A stretch of 64,000 nucleotides of DNA from Boseongicola sp. SB0665_bin_10. Its GTDB lineage: Bacteria; Pseudomonadota; Alphaproteobacteria; Rhodobacterales; Rhodobacteraceae. Shown here one piece after another: positions 48,465 through 56,277 of the stretch. A program made the position numbers and the translations under genes. The notes beneath the pieces are model-generated. The model was not told the DNA's origin and made no database searches. It saw only the letters and a program-made list of their open reading frames with translations. The first letter of the stretch is position 1; each line of letters opens with the position of its first letter. Where the stretch lies: assembly GCA_009838075.1 (NCBI GenBank), contig VXSG01000044.1, forward strand, positions 26,545-90,544, given 5' to 3'.

Positions 48465-48973
48465 CGACCCGGTTCGCCGGGTCGGCGCGGTCAGTGACCT
48501 TGACGCCCGCCCCGACGGCGCTCTCGGCGCTTTCGTTCTCCGGTCAGGGCTTGCCGTCATGCTGAGATCCTCGACGCGCCCCTGTGCAGGACATTGACGT
48601 GACTCCGGAAGGCGCCAACGTGAAAGCAACAGAGATGGCGTTCATTTGGCTGCGCCATCCGCCATGCCGGCGAAAGAGACCGCGATCTCCGCCCCCGGGC
48701 ACCAATCGGGTCCGCAGCGACCGCGACAAACACGCTCTGGCGCCTGCCGCCTCCCAAGAACCCGGCGTGCCGCGGCCGCGTCAAAATTGCCTGCAGGAAG
48801 CCGCCGAATCCTGCATGTCGGGTCGCGCCGCAGCCGGACCGCCCAAGTTCTCCCTCCCCGCACGCGCGCTTGCGCAACACGGCGCTGGCCGCCATTAGGT
48901 GCGCGTCATGCCCCCGCCGCGTCGGCGGGACGATGGTCCGCGTGCCCCGTGATCCGAACAAGGGAGTCCACGA
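48465..48973. other. Gene-poor region before the GAF fragment
   Basis: No gene is supported in about 500 bases; long open frames on the minus strand have shadow-like composition. GC is high with no recognisable repeats. Together with the fragments on both sides it looks like an eroded insertion site. Confidence 0.4.
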
Positions 48974-49552
48974 TTGGCGAAACCCGGCGACCTGAAGCGG
49001 GAGAACGACGCCCTGCGCCGGAGGATCGCCACGCTGAACGCGACCATCCTCCGGACAAACGCGAGCCTCGACCTCGACACCGTGCTCGAAGAGGTCGTGG
49101 AAAGCGCCCGGGCGCTCACGGGCGCCCGCTGGGGTGTCATCGCGACCGTCGACGAGGCAGGCGCGCCCCTTGACTGCGCGTTCTCGGGATTCACGTCCGA
49201 GGAACAGCGCGAGCTCTACAACTGGCCCGAACGCGCGCGGCTGTTCGCGCACTTCCACGAGTTGCCGGGGCCGCTGCGGGTCGACGACCTCGCGGGCTAC
49301 GTCCGCGCGCTCGGCATCGATCCCGCCCTGGCCTTCTCCCGCAGCTTCCAGGGCACGCCGATGCGCCACCGCGGCGCCGACGTCGGCAGCTTCTTCCTCG
49401 CCAACAAGGTGGACGGGGAGGCGTTCACCGATGAGGACGAGGAGGTGATGACCCTGTTCGCCTCCCAAGCCGCGTCCGTGATCCCCAACGCGCGCGCCCA
49501 CCGCGACGAACGCCACGCCCGGGCCGATCTCGAGGCCCTGGTCGAGAGCAGG
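48974..49552 (+). pseudogene. GAF-domain regulator, truncated
   Basis: From a TTG start at 48974 (after AAGGGAGTCC), a protein begins with a coiled coil (DLKRENDALRRRIATLNATI) and a GAF domain (LDLDTVLEEVVESARALTGA; GVIATVDEAG; GSFFLANKVDGEAFTDEDEE; LFASQAASVIPNARAHRDER). After RADLEALVE, near residue 193, family-like sequence stops; in full-length relatives a PAS, response or output domain follows here. The frame stays open to 50017 but that part is antisense to recO and has no protein character. So this is most likely the surviving N-terminal half of a signalling gene. Confidence 0.6.
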
Positions 49553-49776
49553 TCCGTTCACGGTCCGGGCCGAAAGATGCCGCACCCCAAGCCCTTCCAA
49601 GGTGCCGCCAGATCTCTTCCAGGTCGCGGCGTGGCACCCGGAGCGTCTTCGGCCGCGCACGAAGCAGCGGCCTGGGGCTTGCAAATTTCCACTGCCGCGG
49701 CGCCACGGCGCGCAACGCAACAGCGGGATCGTCTGCGGCATGCGCCGCAGGTTCCAAACCCGTTTCAGCCGGACGG

Positions 49777-50502
49777 TCAGGACTCGCGCGCCAGGATTTC
49801 CGCCAACCGATCGCGAGCCTCGGGCAAGCGGCGGTTTCCGAGCGCAGGCGCCAGCCGCGACTTCAGGAAATGGCAGGTCGTCATCAGGCCGTCACGGATT
49901 TCGGCAGCGGTGCCGTCACCCTGGCCAAGAAGGGATGGCGACAGCGGCAGCAGGTTCGGTTTCCACGCCCCGGCCCCGGCGTCCGAGACCGCACGGCCGG
50001 ACTTCGGCGAAACATAGACAAGCCCCTCGGTCGCTCCTGTCACGGCGCATCTGGACAGGTCAAGACCGAAGCCAAGCTCTTCGAGCAACGCGAGTTCCCA
50101 CCGCACGTAGGCCAACGGCCAGAAAGGGCCGTCGCACATCATTTCAAGCACTGTCAGAGTTCCGTCATACAGCGCGGGATGCGGTTCCCGCTCCGGCAGC
50201 GCGTAGGAAAGCAGGGCCGTGACTGCGTTCAACCCGGCAAGTGTCCGGCGTTCGCCCATGAGCAATGCGGCGCGGGCCAGGACCGGCTCAACCTCGAAAC
50301 TGCCCAGATGTTCCGGCAGACGCGCACGCCATGCAACCTGTACCTGGTTGCCCGGCTCCAGGATCGGCGCCATCCGACGCGACCCGCCGCCCCGGACAAT
50401 TCCGACATGTCGACCATGGCCGCGCGCGAACACCTCGATGATCAAGGCATTTTCCCCGTGACGGCGACGTGAAAGGACGACACCCTCTTCGCGCCATTCC
50501 AT
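49777..50502 (-). CDS. recO: DNA repair protein RecO
   Basis: RecO works with RecF and RecR to load RecA on gapped DNA. The 241-residue protein has the N-terminal OB fold (WREEGVVLSRRRHGENALII; GRHVGIVRGG) and the helical C-terminal domain (YVRWELALLEELGFGLDLSRC). The Cys-rich zinc motif of some RecO proteins is reduced, as in other alphaproteobacteria. ATG 50502 gives MEWREEGVVL, the family start; the longer open frame is not used. It is convergent with the truncated GAF gene. Confidence 0.94.
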   Translation of the reverse strand: MEWREEGVVLSRRRHGENALIIEVFARGHGRHVGIVRGGGSRRMAPILEPGNQVQVAWRARLPEHLGSFEVEPVLARAALLMGERRTLAGLNAVTALLSYALPEREPHPALYDGTLTVLEMMCDGPFWPLAYVRWELALLEELGFGLDLSRCAVTGATEGLVYVSPKSGRAVSDAGAGAWKPNLLPLSPSLLGQGDGTAAEIRDGLMTTCHFLKSRLAPALGNRRLPEARDRLAEILARES

Positions 50503-50770
50503 CAACTTGCCTTCGCTGCCGCAACGCGTGCGCACCACGCAACCGTGCATCGACCGGAATCGGGAATGACGCAGTCTTCCTCTCGCATGGATCCTTCTCG
50601 CTTCCGCCCGAAGCAAAGAATGTCGAATCGTCCGAATGACATCAAGCGGGACAGCCCGGACCCGCCGTCACCTGGAACCGGACGCGCCATGAACAGCAGG
50701 CGAGTCTTGCAGGGTGACAAGCACCTGGCGACCCGATAAGAGAGCGCCAAAGCAAGCAGTGTGCGTGTCC

Positions 50771-51691
50771 ATGACTCACAAGATATTCGGCCACAAGTCA
50801 CCTGACACCGACTCCACCGGGTCGCCCATCATCTGGGCCTGGTACCTGAACGAGTGCCGCAACGTCCCGGCTGAGGCGCGACTGCTTGGCGAACCGAATG
50901 CCGAGGCCCTGTTCGTGCTCGAGCGCTGGAATCTCGACAAGCCGGAGATCCTTGAAGATGTGGGGCCGGGTGACAGCTGCATCATCGTCGACACGAACAA
51001 CGTCGCGGAACTGCCTGAGGGCATCAACGACGCCGACGTGATCGAGGTGATTGATCACCACATGCTGCAAGGCGGGCTGAAGACGAGGACGCCGATCGCC
51101 ATCACTGTCCGCCCGCTGGCCTGCACGGCCACGATCATGCACGACCTGATGGGCGACGATGCCTCCAGGATGCCGCATGCGATCAAGGGCGCGATGCTCT
51201 CCTGCATCCTGAGCGACACGCTTGAGTTTCGTTCTCCGACAACGACCGACGCCGACCGGGCGGTGGCGGAACGTCTTGCCGGGGAACTGGGACTCGACAT
51301 TGCGGAATACGCGAAGGAGATGTTTGCCGCCAAGTCCGACGTCTCCGGCTACACGGACGCGGAATTGCTGCGCGTGGATGCCAAGGTCTACGAAGTGGAC
51401 GGCACGAGCCTCCGAATCTCGGTTTTTGAGACGACATCGCCGTCGAGCGTGCTGGACCGGAAAGCGGGCCTGATGACGGAGATGGAGACCGTAGCCAAGG
51501 AAGACGGCGTCGACCAAGTCCTGTTCTTCCTCGTGGACATCCTGTCCGAGGAGGCCACCCTCTTCATTACGAATGACATTGTGCGGCGCATCGCCGCCAA
51601 GAGCTTCGGGGTCGAGGCCGACGGCGACCTTGCCACGCTGCCTGGAGTGGTCAGCCGCAAGAAGCAGATCATTCCGGTGTTGAAAATCTGA
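50771..51691 (+). CDS. ppaC: Manganese-dependent inorganic pyrophosphatase (family II)
   Basis: Hydrolyses pyrophosphate to phosphate. The 306-residue protein has the DHH-family motifs: IFGHKSPDTDS near the N-terminus, CIIVDTNN, EVIDHHMLQGG, and the C-terminal DHHA2 domain with VLDRKAGLMTEME and SRKKQIIPVL, where the basic residues bind substrate. ATG 50771 (MTHKIFGHKSPDTDS) is preferred over upstream starts. The HAD hydrolase gene follows three bases later, and the two are presumably cotranscribed. Confidence 0.95.
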   Translation: MTHKIFGHKSPDTDSTGSPIIWAWYLNECRNVPAEARLLGEPNAEALFVLERWNLDKPEILEDVGPGDSCIIVDTNNVAELPEGINDADVIEVIDHHMLQGGLKTRTPIAITVRPLACTATIMHDLMGDDASRMPHAIKGAMLSCILSDTLEFRSPTTTDADRAVAERLAGELGLDIAEYAKEMFAAKSDVSGYTDAELLRVDAKVYEVDGTSLRISVFETTSPSSVLDRKAGLMTEMETVAKEDGVDQVLFFLVDILSEEATLFITNDIVRRIAAKSFGVEADGDLATLPGVVSRKKQIIPVLKI

Positions 51692-51694
51692 GGC

Positions 51695-52567
51695 ATGGTT
51701 CCGATAGTCGACAGCCTGTCGGAGATCGCCGACCGCTACGACGCGCTGTTCTGCGATCTATGGGGATGCGTGCATGACGGTGTGAGGGGCTTTCCCGAGG
51801 CCATCGATGCGCTCCGCGCCTTTCGCGCCGAGGGCGGCAAGGTCGTGCTCCTGACAAACGCTCCGCGCCCGCGCGCGGGCGTGGAGCGGCAACTGGAGGC
51901 ACTTGGGGTTCCACCTGATTGCTGGGACACGATTTCCACGAGCGGTGACAGCGCCCGGGTTGCGATGTTTCGCGGCGTCATCGGCAATCGCGTCTGGTTC
52001 ATGGGGCAGGACCACGACCTGCCGTTCTTCGAACCGCCTGCAATCGTCCTCGACCCCGTTGACGTGCGCCTCGCCGAACTCGAGGACGCGACCGGCATTG
52101 CGTGCCTCGGCCCGTTTGACGCGCATGCGGACCCGTCCGAGAACCGCCCCGAATTCCTCCATGCCAAGCAGAAGGGCCTGAAGCTTCTCTGCGCGAACCC
52201 TGACCTGGTGGTTGACCGCGGCGAACACCGCGAATGGTGTGCCGGCGCGCTTGCCCAGCTCTACACGGAAATGGGTGGCGAGAGCCTGTATTTCGGCAAG
52301 CCGCACCCGCCGGTCTACGCCTTGGCGAGGGAAAGGCTGACGCAGATCGGGGAGCAGGTGCCGGACGAGCGGATCCTGTGCATCGGCGACGGCATTCAGA
52401 CCGACATCCGGGGCGCCTTGGGAGAGGATCTCGACTCCCTGTTCGTGACAGGAGGGTTGGCGCGCGCGCAAACGGCAACCACTCGCCAGCCGGAGCGGGG
52501 CGCCCTCGACGCATTCATCGCTGAAGCCCGGATGACACCGACATATGCCGTCGGCTATCTCAGATAG
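51695..52567 (+). CDS. HAD-superfamily hydrolase, TIGR01459-like (NagD/class IIA type)
   Basis: 290-residue HAD phosphatase. Motif I is FCDLWGCVHDG, with a DxWG variant typical of the subfamily, motif II VVLLTNAPRP, motif III lysine in YFGKPHPPVYALA, and motif IV ILCIGDGIQTDIRGA. The cap insert between motifs II and III places it in class IIA. The physiological substrate is unknown. It follows ppaC with a three-base gap and overlaps the next transporter gene by 23 bases. Confidence 0.88.
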   Translation: MVPIVDSLSEIADRYDALFCDLWGCVHDGVRGFPEAIDALRAFRAEGGKVVLLTNAPRPRAGVERQLEALGVPPDCWDTISTSGDSARVAMFRGVIGNRVWFMGQDHDLPFFEPPAIVLDPVDVRLAELEDATGIACLGPFDAHADPSENRPEFLHAKQKGLKLLCANPDLVVDRGEHREWCAGALAQLYTEMGGESLYFGKPHPPVYALARERLTQIGEQVPDERILCIGDGIQTDIRGALGEDLDSLFVTGGLARAQTATTRQPERGALDAFIAEARMTPTYAVGYLR

Positions 52568-53441
52568 GATCGATGTCCCGGCAATTCTTGGCGGGCTGGC
52601 CTTTGCCATCATCTGGTCTTCTGCATTCACGTCGGCCAAGATCATCGTCACCAACGCCCCGCCCCTGGCGGCCTCAGCGGTCCGGTTCCTCATTGCGGGC
52701 CTGATCGCCCTGGCGTTGGCCCGCATCCTCGGGCAGAGATTCACGTTGACTCGCCAGCAATGGCAGATGACGGTCCTCTTCGGAATTTGCCAGAACGGCC
52801 TCTATCTGGGCCTGAACTTCGTCGCCCTGAAGACGGTTGAAGCTTCCCTGGCATCCATCATTGCGTCCACACTGCCCCTGCTGGTCGCGTTTGCCGGCTG
52901 GCTCATCTCGAAAGAGACCCTGCGACCACTGGGCATTGCGGGGCTGATCGGCGGTATGGCGGGGGTCATCCTGATCATGGGAACGCGGCTGACCCAGGGA
53001 GTCGATCCGGTCGGCATTGCGCTGTGCGGGATCGGGGCGCTGGCCCTGACCTTTGCCACGCTTGCGGTCAAGGGCGCATCCTCGGGTGGCAACGTCATGG
53101 TGGTCGTGGGGTTCCAGATGCTGATCGGGAGCGTCGTGCTCTGGGTGCCTGCGTTGGCGCTCGAGACCTGGGTCGTCAACTGGTCGGTCACGTTCGTGGC
53201 CGCATTCCTCTACACGCTTTTCCTGCCTGGACTGCTAGCGACGCTGGTCTGGTTCTGGCTGGTCCGCCGCATTGGCGCTACGCGAGCCGCCACGTTCCAT
53301 TTCATGAACCCGTTCCTCGGCGTGGCCATCGCTGCGGCCTTGCTGGGCGAGGCCATTGGCGTTCTCGACGTCATTGGTGTCGCGATCATTGCGCTGGCCA
53401 TTCTCGCCGTGCAACTCTCCAAGTCGGAGACAGCGACGTAA
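52545..53441 (+). CDS. EamA-family (DMT superfamily) transporter
   Basis: 298-residue inner-membrane protein with ten predicted spans in two EamA repeats (starting near GLAFAIIWSSAFTSAKIIV and, in the second half, GALALTFATLAVKGASSGG). The end of the second repeat, FHFMNPFLGVAIAAALLGEA, is a standard signature. EamA proteins export amino acids or other metabolites. The start lies inside the HAD gene; a GTG-type junction is not needed as ATG 52545 is in frame. The first of the two 24-bp direct repeats begins six bases after its stop. Confidence 0.9.
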   Translation: MPSAISDRIDVPAILGGLAFAIIWSSAFTSAKIIVTNAPPLAASAVRFLIAGLIALALARILGQRFTLTRQQWQMTVLFGICQNGLYLGLNFVALKTVEASLASIIASTLPLLVAFAGWLISKETLRPLGIAGLIGGMAGVILIMGTRLTQGVDPVGIALCGIGALALTFATLAVKGASSGGNVMVVVGFQMLIGSVVLWVPALALETWVVNWSVTFVAAFLYTLFLPGLLATLVWFWLVRRIGATRAATFHFMNPFLGVAIAAALLGEAIGVLDVIGVAIIALAILAVQLSKSETAT

Positions 53442-53446
53442 CGCCC

Positions 53447-53470
53447 TTCGGCAAGATGCGGCTCGCGATC
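53447..53470 (+). repeat. 24-bp direct repeat, left copy
   Basis: Begins TTCGGCAAGATGCGG and ends CTCGCGATC. It is identical over 24 bases to 55683-55706. The copies bracket the DUF488/dual-OB module, which has a lower GC content than the DNA outside. Sequences beyond the repeats differ. This is what one expects for duplicated target or attachment sites, though a dispersed genomic repeat is also possible. Confidence 0.75.
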
Positions 53471-53576
53471 ACGGCCCAGGCTGCGCGCCTTGCGCCCGCC
53501 CTCAGTGACGGTCAACGCACGGTCGCTGAACCGCATGAAGATCCCTGCGGACGCTGTCAGCCCCGTCGGGCAGAAC

Positions 53577-54044
53577 TCATGACGCCGAGTGCCCTTTGCG
53601 ATTGTTCATCCCAAGGTGCTCGACTTCCAATCCACCCCAATGCCTGTTCAGGTACTCTGCGACAAGCCGACGATGACAATGGTGCGGCTGGTCCTCGCTG
53701 CAAAGCAGACAACCGTCGCGCACATCCTCCCTTGACAGCTCGGTCTCGATCCTCCGCTCCTTCATCAGGGCATTGAACCGGGTTTCGTAGGAGTCCCAAC
53801 TGATGTGACCCTGTCGATATCCGCTCAACAATTCCTTCGTGGGCGCCAAGCTCGGCACATGCACATAGTCGATGCCGCAAAGCTCGCGCGCGAACCAAGC
53901 GAGATCGGCCTTCTTTGCGAATCCGGCAAGCTGCGAAGCATTGTGGAGCCTCACGTCCACAATGCGCCTGGCACCCGAATCGCGCAGAAGCTCGAAGAAC
54001 TGCTTGGCTGACTTCTTGGTAAAGCCAATGGTCAATACCTTCAT
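53577..54044 (-). CDS. DUF488 family protein (second of two)
   Basis: 155 residues, DUF488 fold. Characteristic parts are MKVLTIGFTKKSAKQFFELL at the N-terminus, RRIVDVRLHNASQLAGFAKK, YVHVPSLAPTKELLSGY, and the cysteine motif CLLCSEDQPHHCHRRLVAEYL. The CxE..P..CHR motif is invariant in the family and suggests a metal or nucleotide site, but no activity is established. The start overlaps the stop of the other DUF488 gene (ATGA), so both are translated together. Lower GC than the flanking genes. Confidence 0.88.
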   Translation of the reverse strand: MKVLTIGFTKKSAKQFFELLRDSGARRIVDVRLHNASQLAGFAKKADLAWFARELCGIDYVHVPSLAPTKELLSGYRQGHISWDSYETRFNALMKERRIETELSREDVRDGCLLCSEDQPHHCHRRLVAEYLNRHWGGLEVEHLGMNNRKGHSAS

Positions 54045-54688
54045 GGAGCCTCCATCTCAGCCAATTCGCTCTCACGTTCGACGGCATGGCCGACGTTCTT
54101 GGCCTGAAGGTCAATGGCCCTCCTGACACGCTCCATGCGCGGTTCGTCCCGATTGATCAGATCGTAGTCGTCAAGACCGAACTTTGCGAGCAGACGATCC
54201 ATTGCGTCCGCATGCGGTTCTAGAGGCTTGTCAGGCAATATGTGGGCGACATCGACGCCGAGCCTGTCCAGCTCGTGCCCAACGAGAAGCGTTCGATGAC
54301 AGTCAAGTGGTTCCTTCTCCGCGCACATCAAGGCGATGCGGTAGTCTTCCGCACCACGCACAATTCTCTCCAGACCATCGCGAAATCGCGCAGTGTTCGA
54401 GAGCCTGTCGTAGCGAATGCGACCGCGTTCATAATGTGAACGGTCGTCAGAACGCCCGCCCAATTCCCGTCCAAGATACACGTAACTGATTCCCGAACCC
54501 TTGAGCGATTCAGCAAGCCGCTCACGATTGAATTGCGAATTGAAGCGGCTATACGGCGACGAGCGCACGTCCACGAGGGCAGTCACGCAATGCGCGTCAA
54601 GCAGCCCGACGAAGAACTCCAAGTCATGGTTCGAGTGACCGACCGTCAGGATGGTTTCTGCAATTTCACTCATGGTGTCATCATCCAT
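54041..54688 (-). CDS. DUF488 family protein (first of two)
   Basis: 215 residues. Features are ILTVGHSNHDLEFFVGLLDA, VTALVDVRSSPYSRFNSQF, YVYLGRELGG, and the motif LMCAEKEPLDCHRTLLVGHEL, matching the second DUF488 protein in the module; this one has a C-terminal helical extension of about 60 residues. ATG 54688 overlaps the end of the dual-OB gene; ATG 54673 is an alternative. Part of a three-gene module with the broken dual-OB gene. Function is unknown. Confidence 0.88.
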   Translation of the reverse strand: MDDDTMSEIAETILTVGHSNHDLEFFVGLLDAHCVTALVDVRSSPYSRFNSQFNRERLAESLKGSGISYVYLGRELGGRSDDRSHYERGRIRYDRLSNTARFRDGLERIVRGAEDYRIALMCAEKEPLDCHRTLLVGHELDRLGVDVAHILPDKPLEPHADAMDRLLAKFGLDDYDLINRDEPRMERVRRAIDLQAKNVGHAVERESELAEMEAP

Positions 54689-55354
54689 CAGATTTGATTA
54701 TGGCAGCAATGAACTTGTATATGTAGTCCTCGAACTGTTCCCCAATGCTGACTGTGAGATGGCATTTGCCGTATCTATAGGTGCCGTCGCGCTTTGCCAG
54801 AAAGTGTCGCTCGCAAACCGGGTCGGTAATCCAAAACGCATAGTTCTGATCAGCATGACGGAAACTGCCCTGAACGCGTCTCTTGGAGTTGCCGAACGCT
54901 TCACCGGGCGCAAAAACGCTCAGTGTGACGGCATTGGCCGAAATCAGCCGCAGGGAACTGGTATCTGTCCGCTCGCCTTGACAGGAATCCTGTCGTTGCA
55001 TCCATGATAGGTGCTGTAGCCATCAACCCAAAGCGGCTTCACCGGATCAACCAGTGAGGGAAGATCCGATGGCAAGTGGACACCGATCTTCCTCCAGTAA
55101 CTTGCCGGATCAAGCAGCCAGTTCTCCGTTTGACAGCCAACAGGCTTCGGCCCCAACATTGGAACTTCCATGATGTCGAGAACCCGTGGGTCACTCCCGT
55201 CCTCCTATTGGCGTTCGTCCTCCGACACCTCCTGATTCTCGCGTTCGCTTACAGGTCGAATCCAGCATCCCCCTGCCTTTCCTGGCCCCAACCGCTTGCC
55301 CGCGATGCACCGGCCCTTCAGCTTTCGGGAATTTGCAAGGCACACCATCTGCAT
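54681..55354 (-). pseudogene. Dual-OB-domain-type protein, broken by a stop and a frameshift
   Basis: A protein of about 220 residues can be rebuilt from three pieces. From ATG 55354: VCLANSRKLKGRCIAGKRLG, GGCWIRPVSERENQEVSEDE, then an in-frame TAG at 55205-55207. After it the same frame continues with GSDPRVLDIMEVPMLGPKP, QTENWLLDPASYWRK, and LVDPVKPLWVDGYSTYHG, and ends at 54944. The coding signal moves to the next frame around 54965 and runs on: SLRLISANAVTLSVF, EAFGNSKRRVQGSFRHADQ, ITDPVCERHFLAKRDG, ending at 54681. I recognise it as the protein often encoded beside DUF488 genes and named for two OB-like domains. Sequencing error cannot be excluded. Confidence 0.7.
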
Positions 55355-55682
55355 CGACGCTTTCTCTTTCTGCGAGACACCCAAGGTGCCGGTCCTGAAA
55401 TCTCCGCAACGGCACACTGTTTGAGGTTCCGGAAATGTTGCAAGAAGCCACACCCGAGTGTGCCGGAGAAGGGCTGCGACAGAGCCGGTGGAGAATGTTG
55501 GTTTGACAGAATGGCCGCTGAAAGGCTCTCCAATGCCATAAGTTCAATCGGGTGGCTCTTCATGCAGTCACGCCAGGCAGGCTTGCCGGTCCCTGCCAAG
55601 TGCGCAAGCCGCCCGTTGGCGGGTGTCAGCCCGCGACGGTGGCCTTCTTTGTGTGCTGCCCGTTCCGAAAGCCAGGACACCT

Positions 55683-55706
55683 TTCGGCAAGATGCGGCTC
55701 GCGATC
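55683..55706 (+). repeat. 24-bp direct repeat, right copy
   Basis: Identical to 53447-53470 over 24 bases, same orientation, 2,236 bases apart. Located 154 bases before the end of the HU gene. See the left copy for interpretation. Confidence 0.75.
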
Positions 55707-55814
55707 GCGGTTCATGCCTGCCCGGACGCGGCGGGGTTTCATGGGTTGATCACTCGGTGCTTCCCGCCATCCTTGCAGGTCAGGTGCGGGATCAGCGCCT
55801 CCGGAACAGGAAAG

Positions 55815-55840
55815 CGGGCCGCGCGACTGCGGCCCGTTTT
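55815..55840. terminator. Hairpin terminator downstream of HU
   Basis: Perfect eight-base stem CGGGCCGC (55815-55822) and GCGGCCCG (55829-55836) with loop GCGACT, followed by TTTT (55837-55840) on the plus strand; on the minus strand the stem is followed by CTTTCC. It can end HU transcription on the minus strand and anything arriving on the plus strand. Confidence 0.7.
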
Positions 55841-55859
55841 GCGTCACCGCTTTCGGCGA

Positions 55860-56147
55860 TCAACTGTTCAAGCTGTCCTTGAGCGCCTTGGCGATTGTCA
55901 TCTTCACCACCTTGTCGGCGTCCTTGTGGATTTGCTGGCCAGTCGCAGGATTGCGAACCATGCGCGCGGGACGTTCGCGGCAGTAGATCTTGCCAACGCC
56001 AGGCAATGCCACGGCCCCGCCGGAAGACACTTCTCTCGAGATGACGGAAATGATCGCGTCCAGTGCCGCGGCTGCCGCCTTCTTTTCACTGCCAAGTTCG
56101 TCGGCGAGCGCCGCGACAAGCTGCGTCTTGGTTAATGCCTTTGCCAT
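55860..56147 (-). CDS. HU-family DNA-binding protein
   Basis: 95-residue nucleoid protein. Recognised by LTKTQLVAALADELG, KKAAAAALDAIISVI, the G.V.LPG(V/F)G.. stretch (GGAVALPGVGKIY), and RPARMVRNPATGQQI, the DNA-contacting arm. HU dimers bend DNA and shape the chromosome. ATG 56147 follows GAGGAGGTTCAGC. A strong hairpin terminator lies 20 bases past the stop. Confidence 0.94.
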   Translation of the reverse strand: MAKALTKTQLVAALADELGSEKKAAAAALDAIISVISREVSSGGAVALPGVGKIYCRERPARMVRNPATGQQIHKDADKVVKMTIAKALKDSLNS

Positions 56148-56277
56148 GCTGAACCTCCTCGTTCCGGCCACTATTGTAGCGCATCGGCCTTATTTTACTG
56201 GATATTGAGGCGTTACGCAAGCTCTTGAGGAACGATTCCTCGTTTGCACCACATTTCGCATGATTTTTCCGTTCATT

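Larger units (their letters stand above)
55355..55859. other. Region between the dual-OB pseudogene and HU
   Basis: No supported gene in about 500 bases. It holds the right 24-bp repeat (55683-55706) and the HU-side terminator (55815-55840). Composition changes from lower GC to the genome level across the repeat, consistent with a boundary of an inserted segment. Confidence 0.45.

Noticed and set aside
53447..55706. CRISPR-like reading of the 24-bp repeats
   Set aside because: Only two copies, 2.2 kb apart with genes between; no spacer array.
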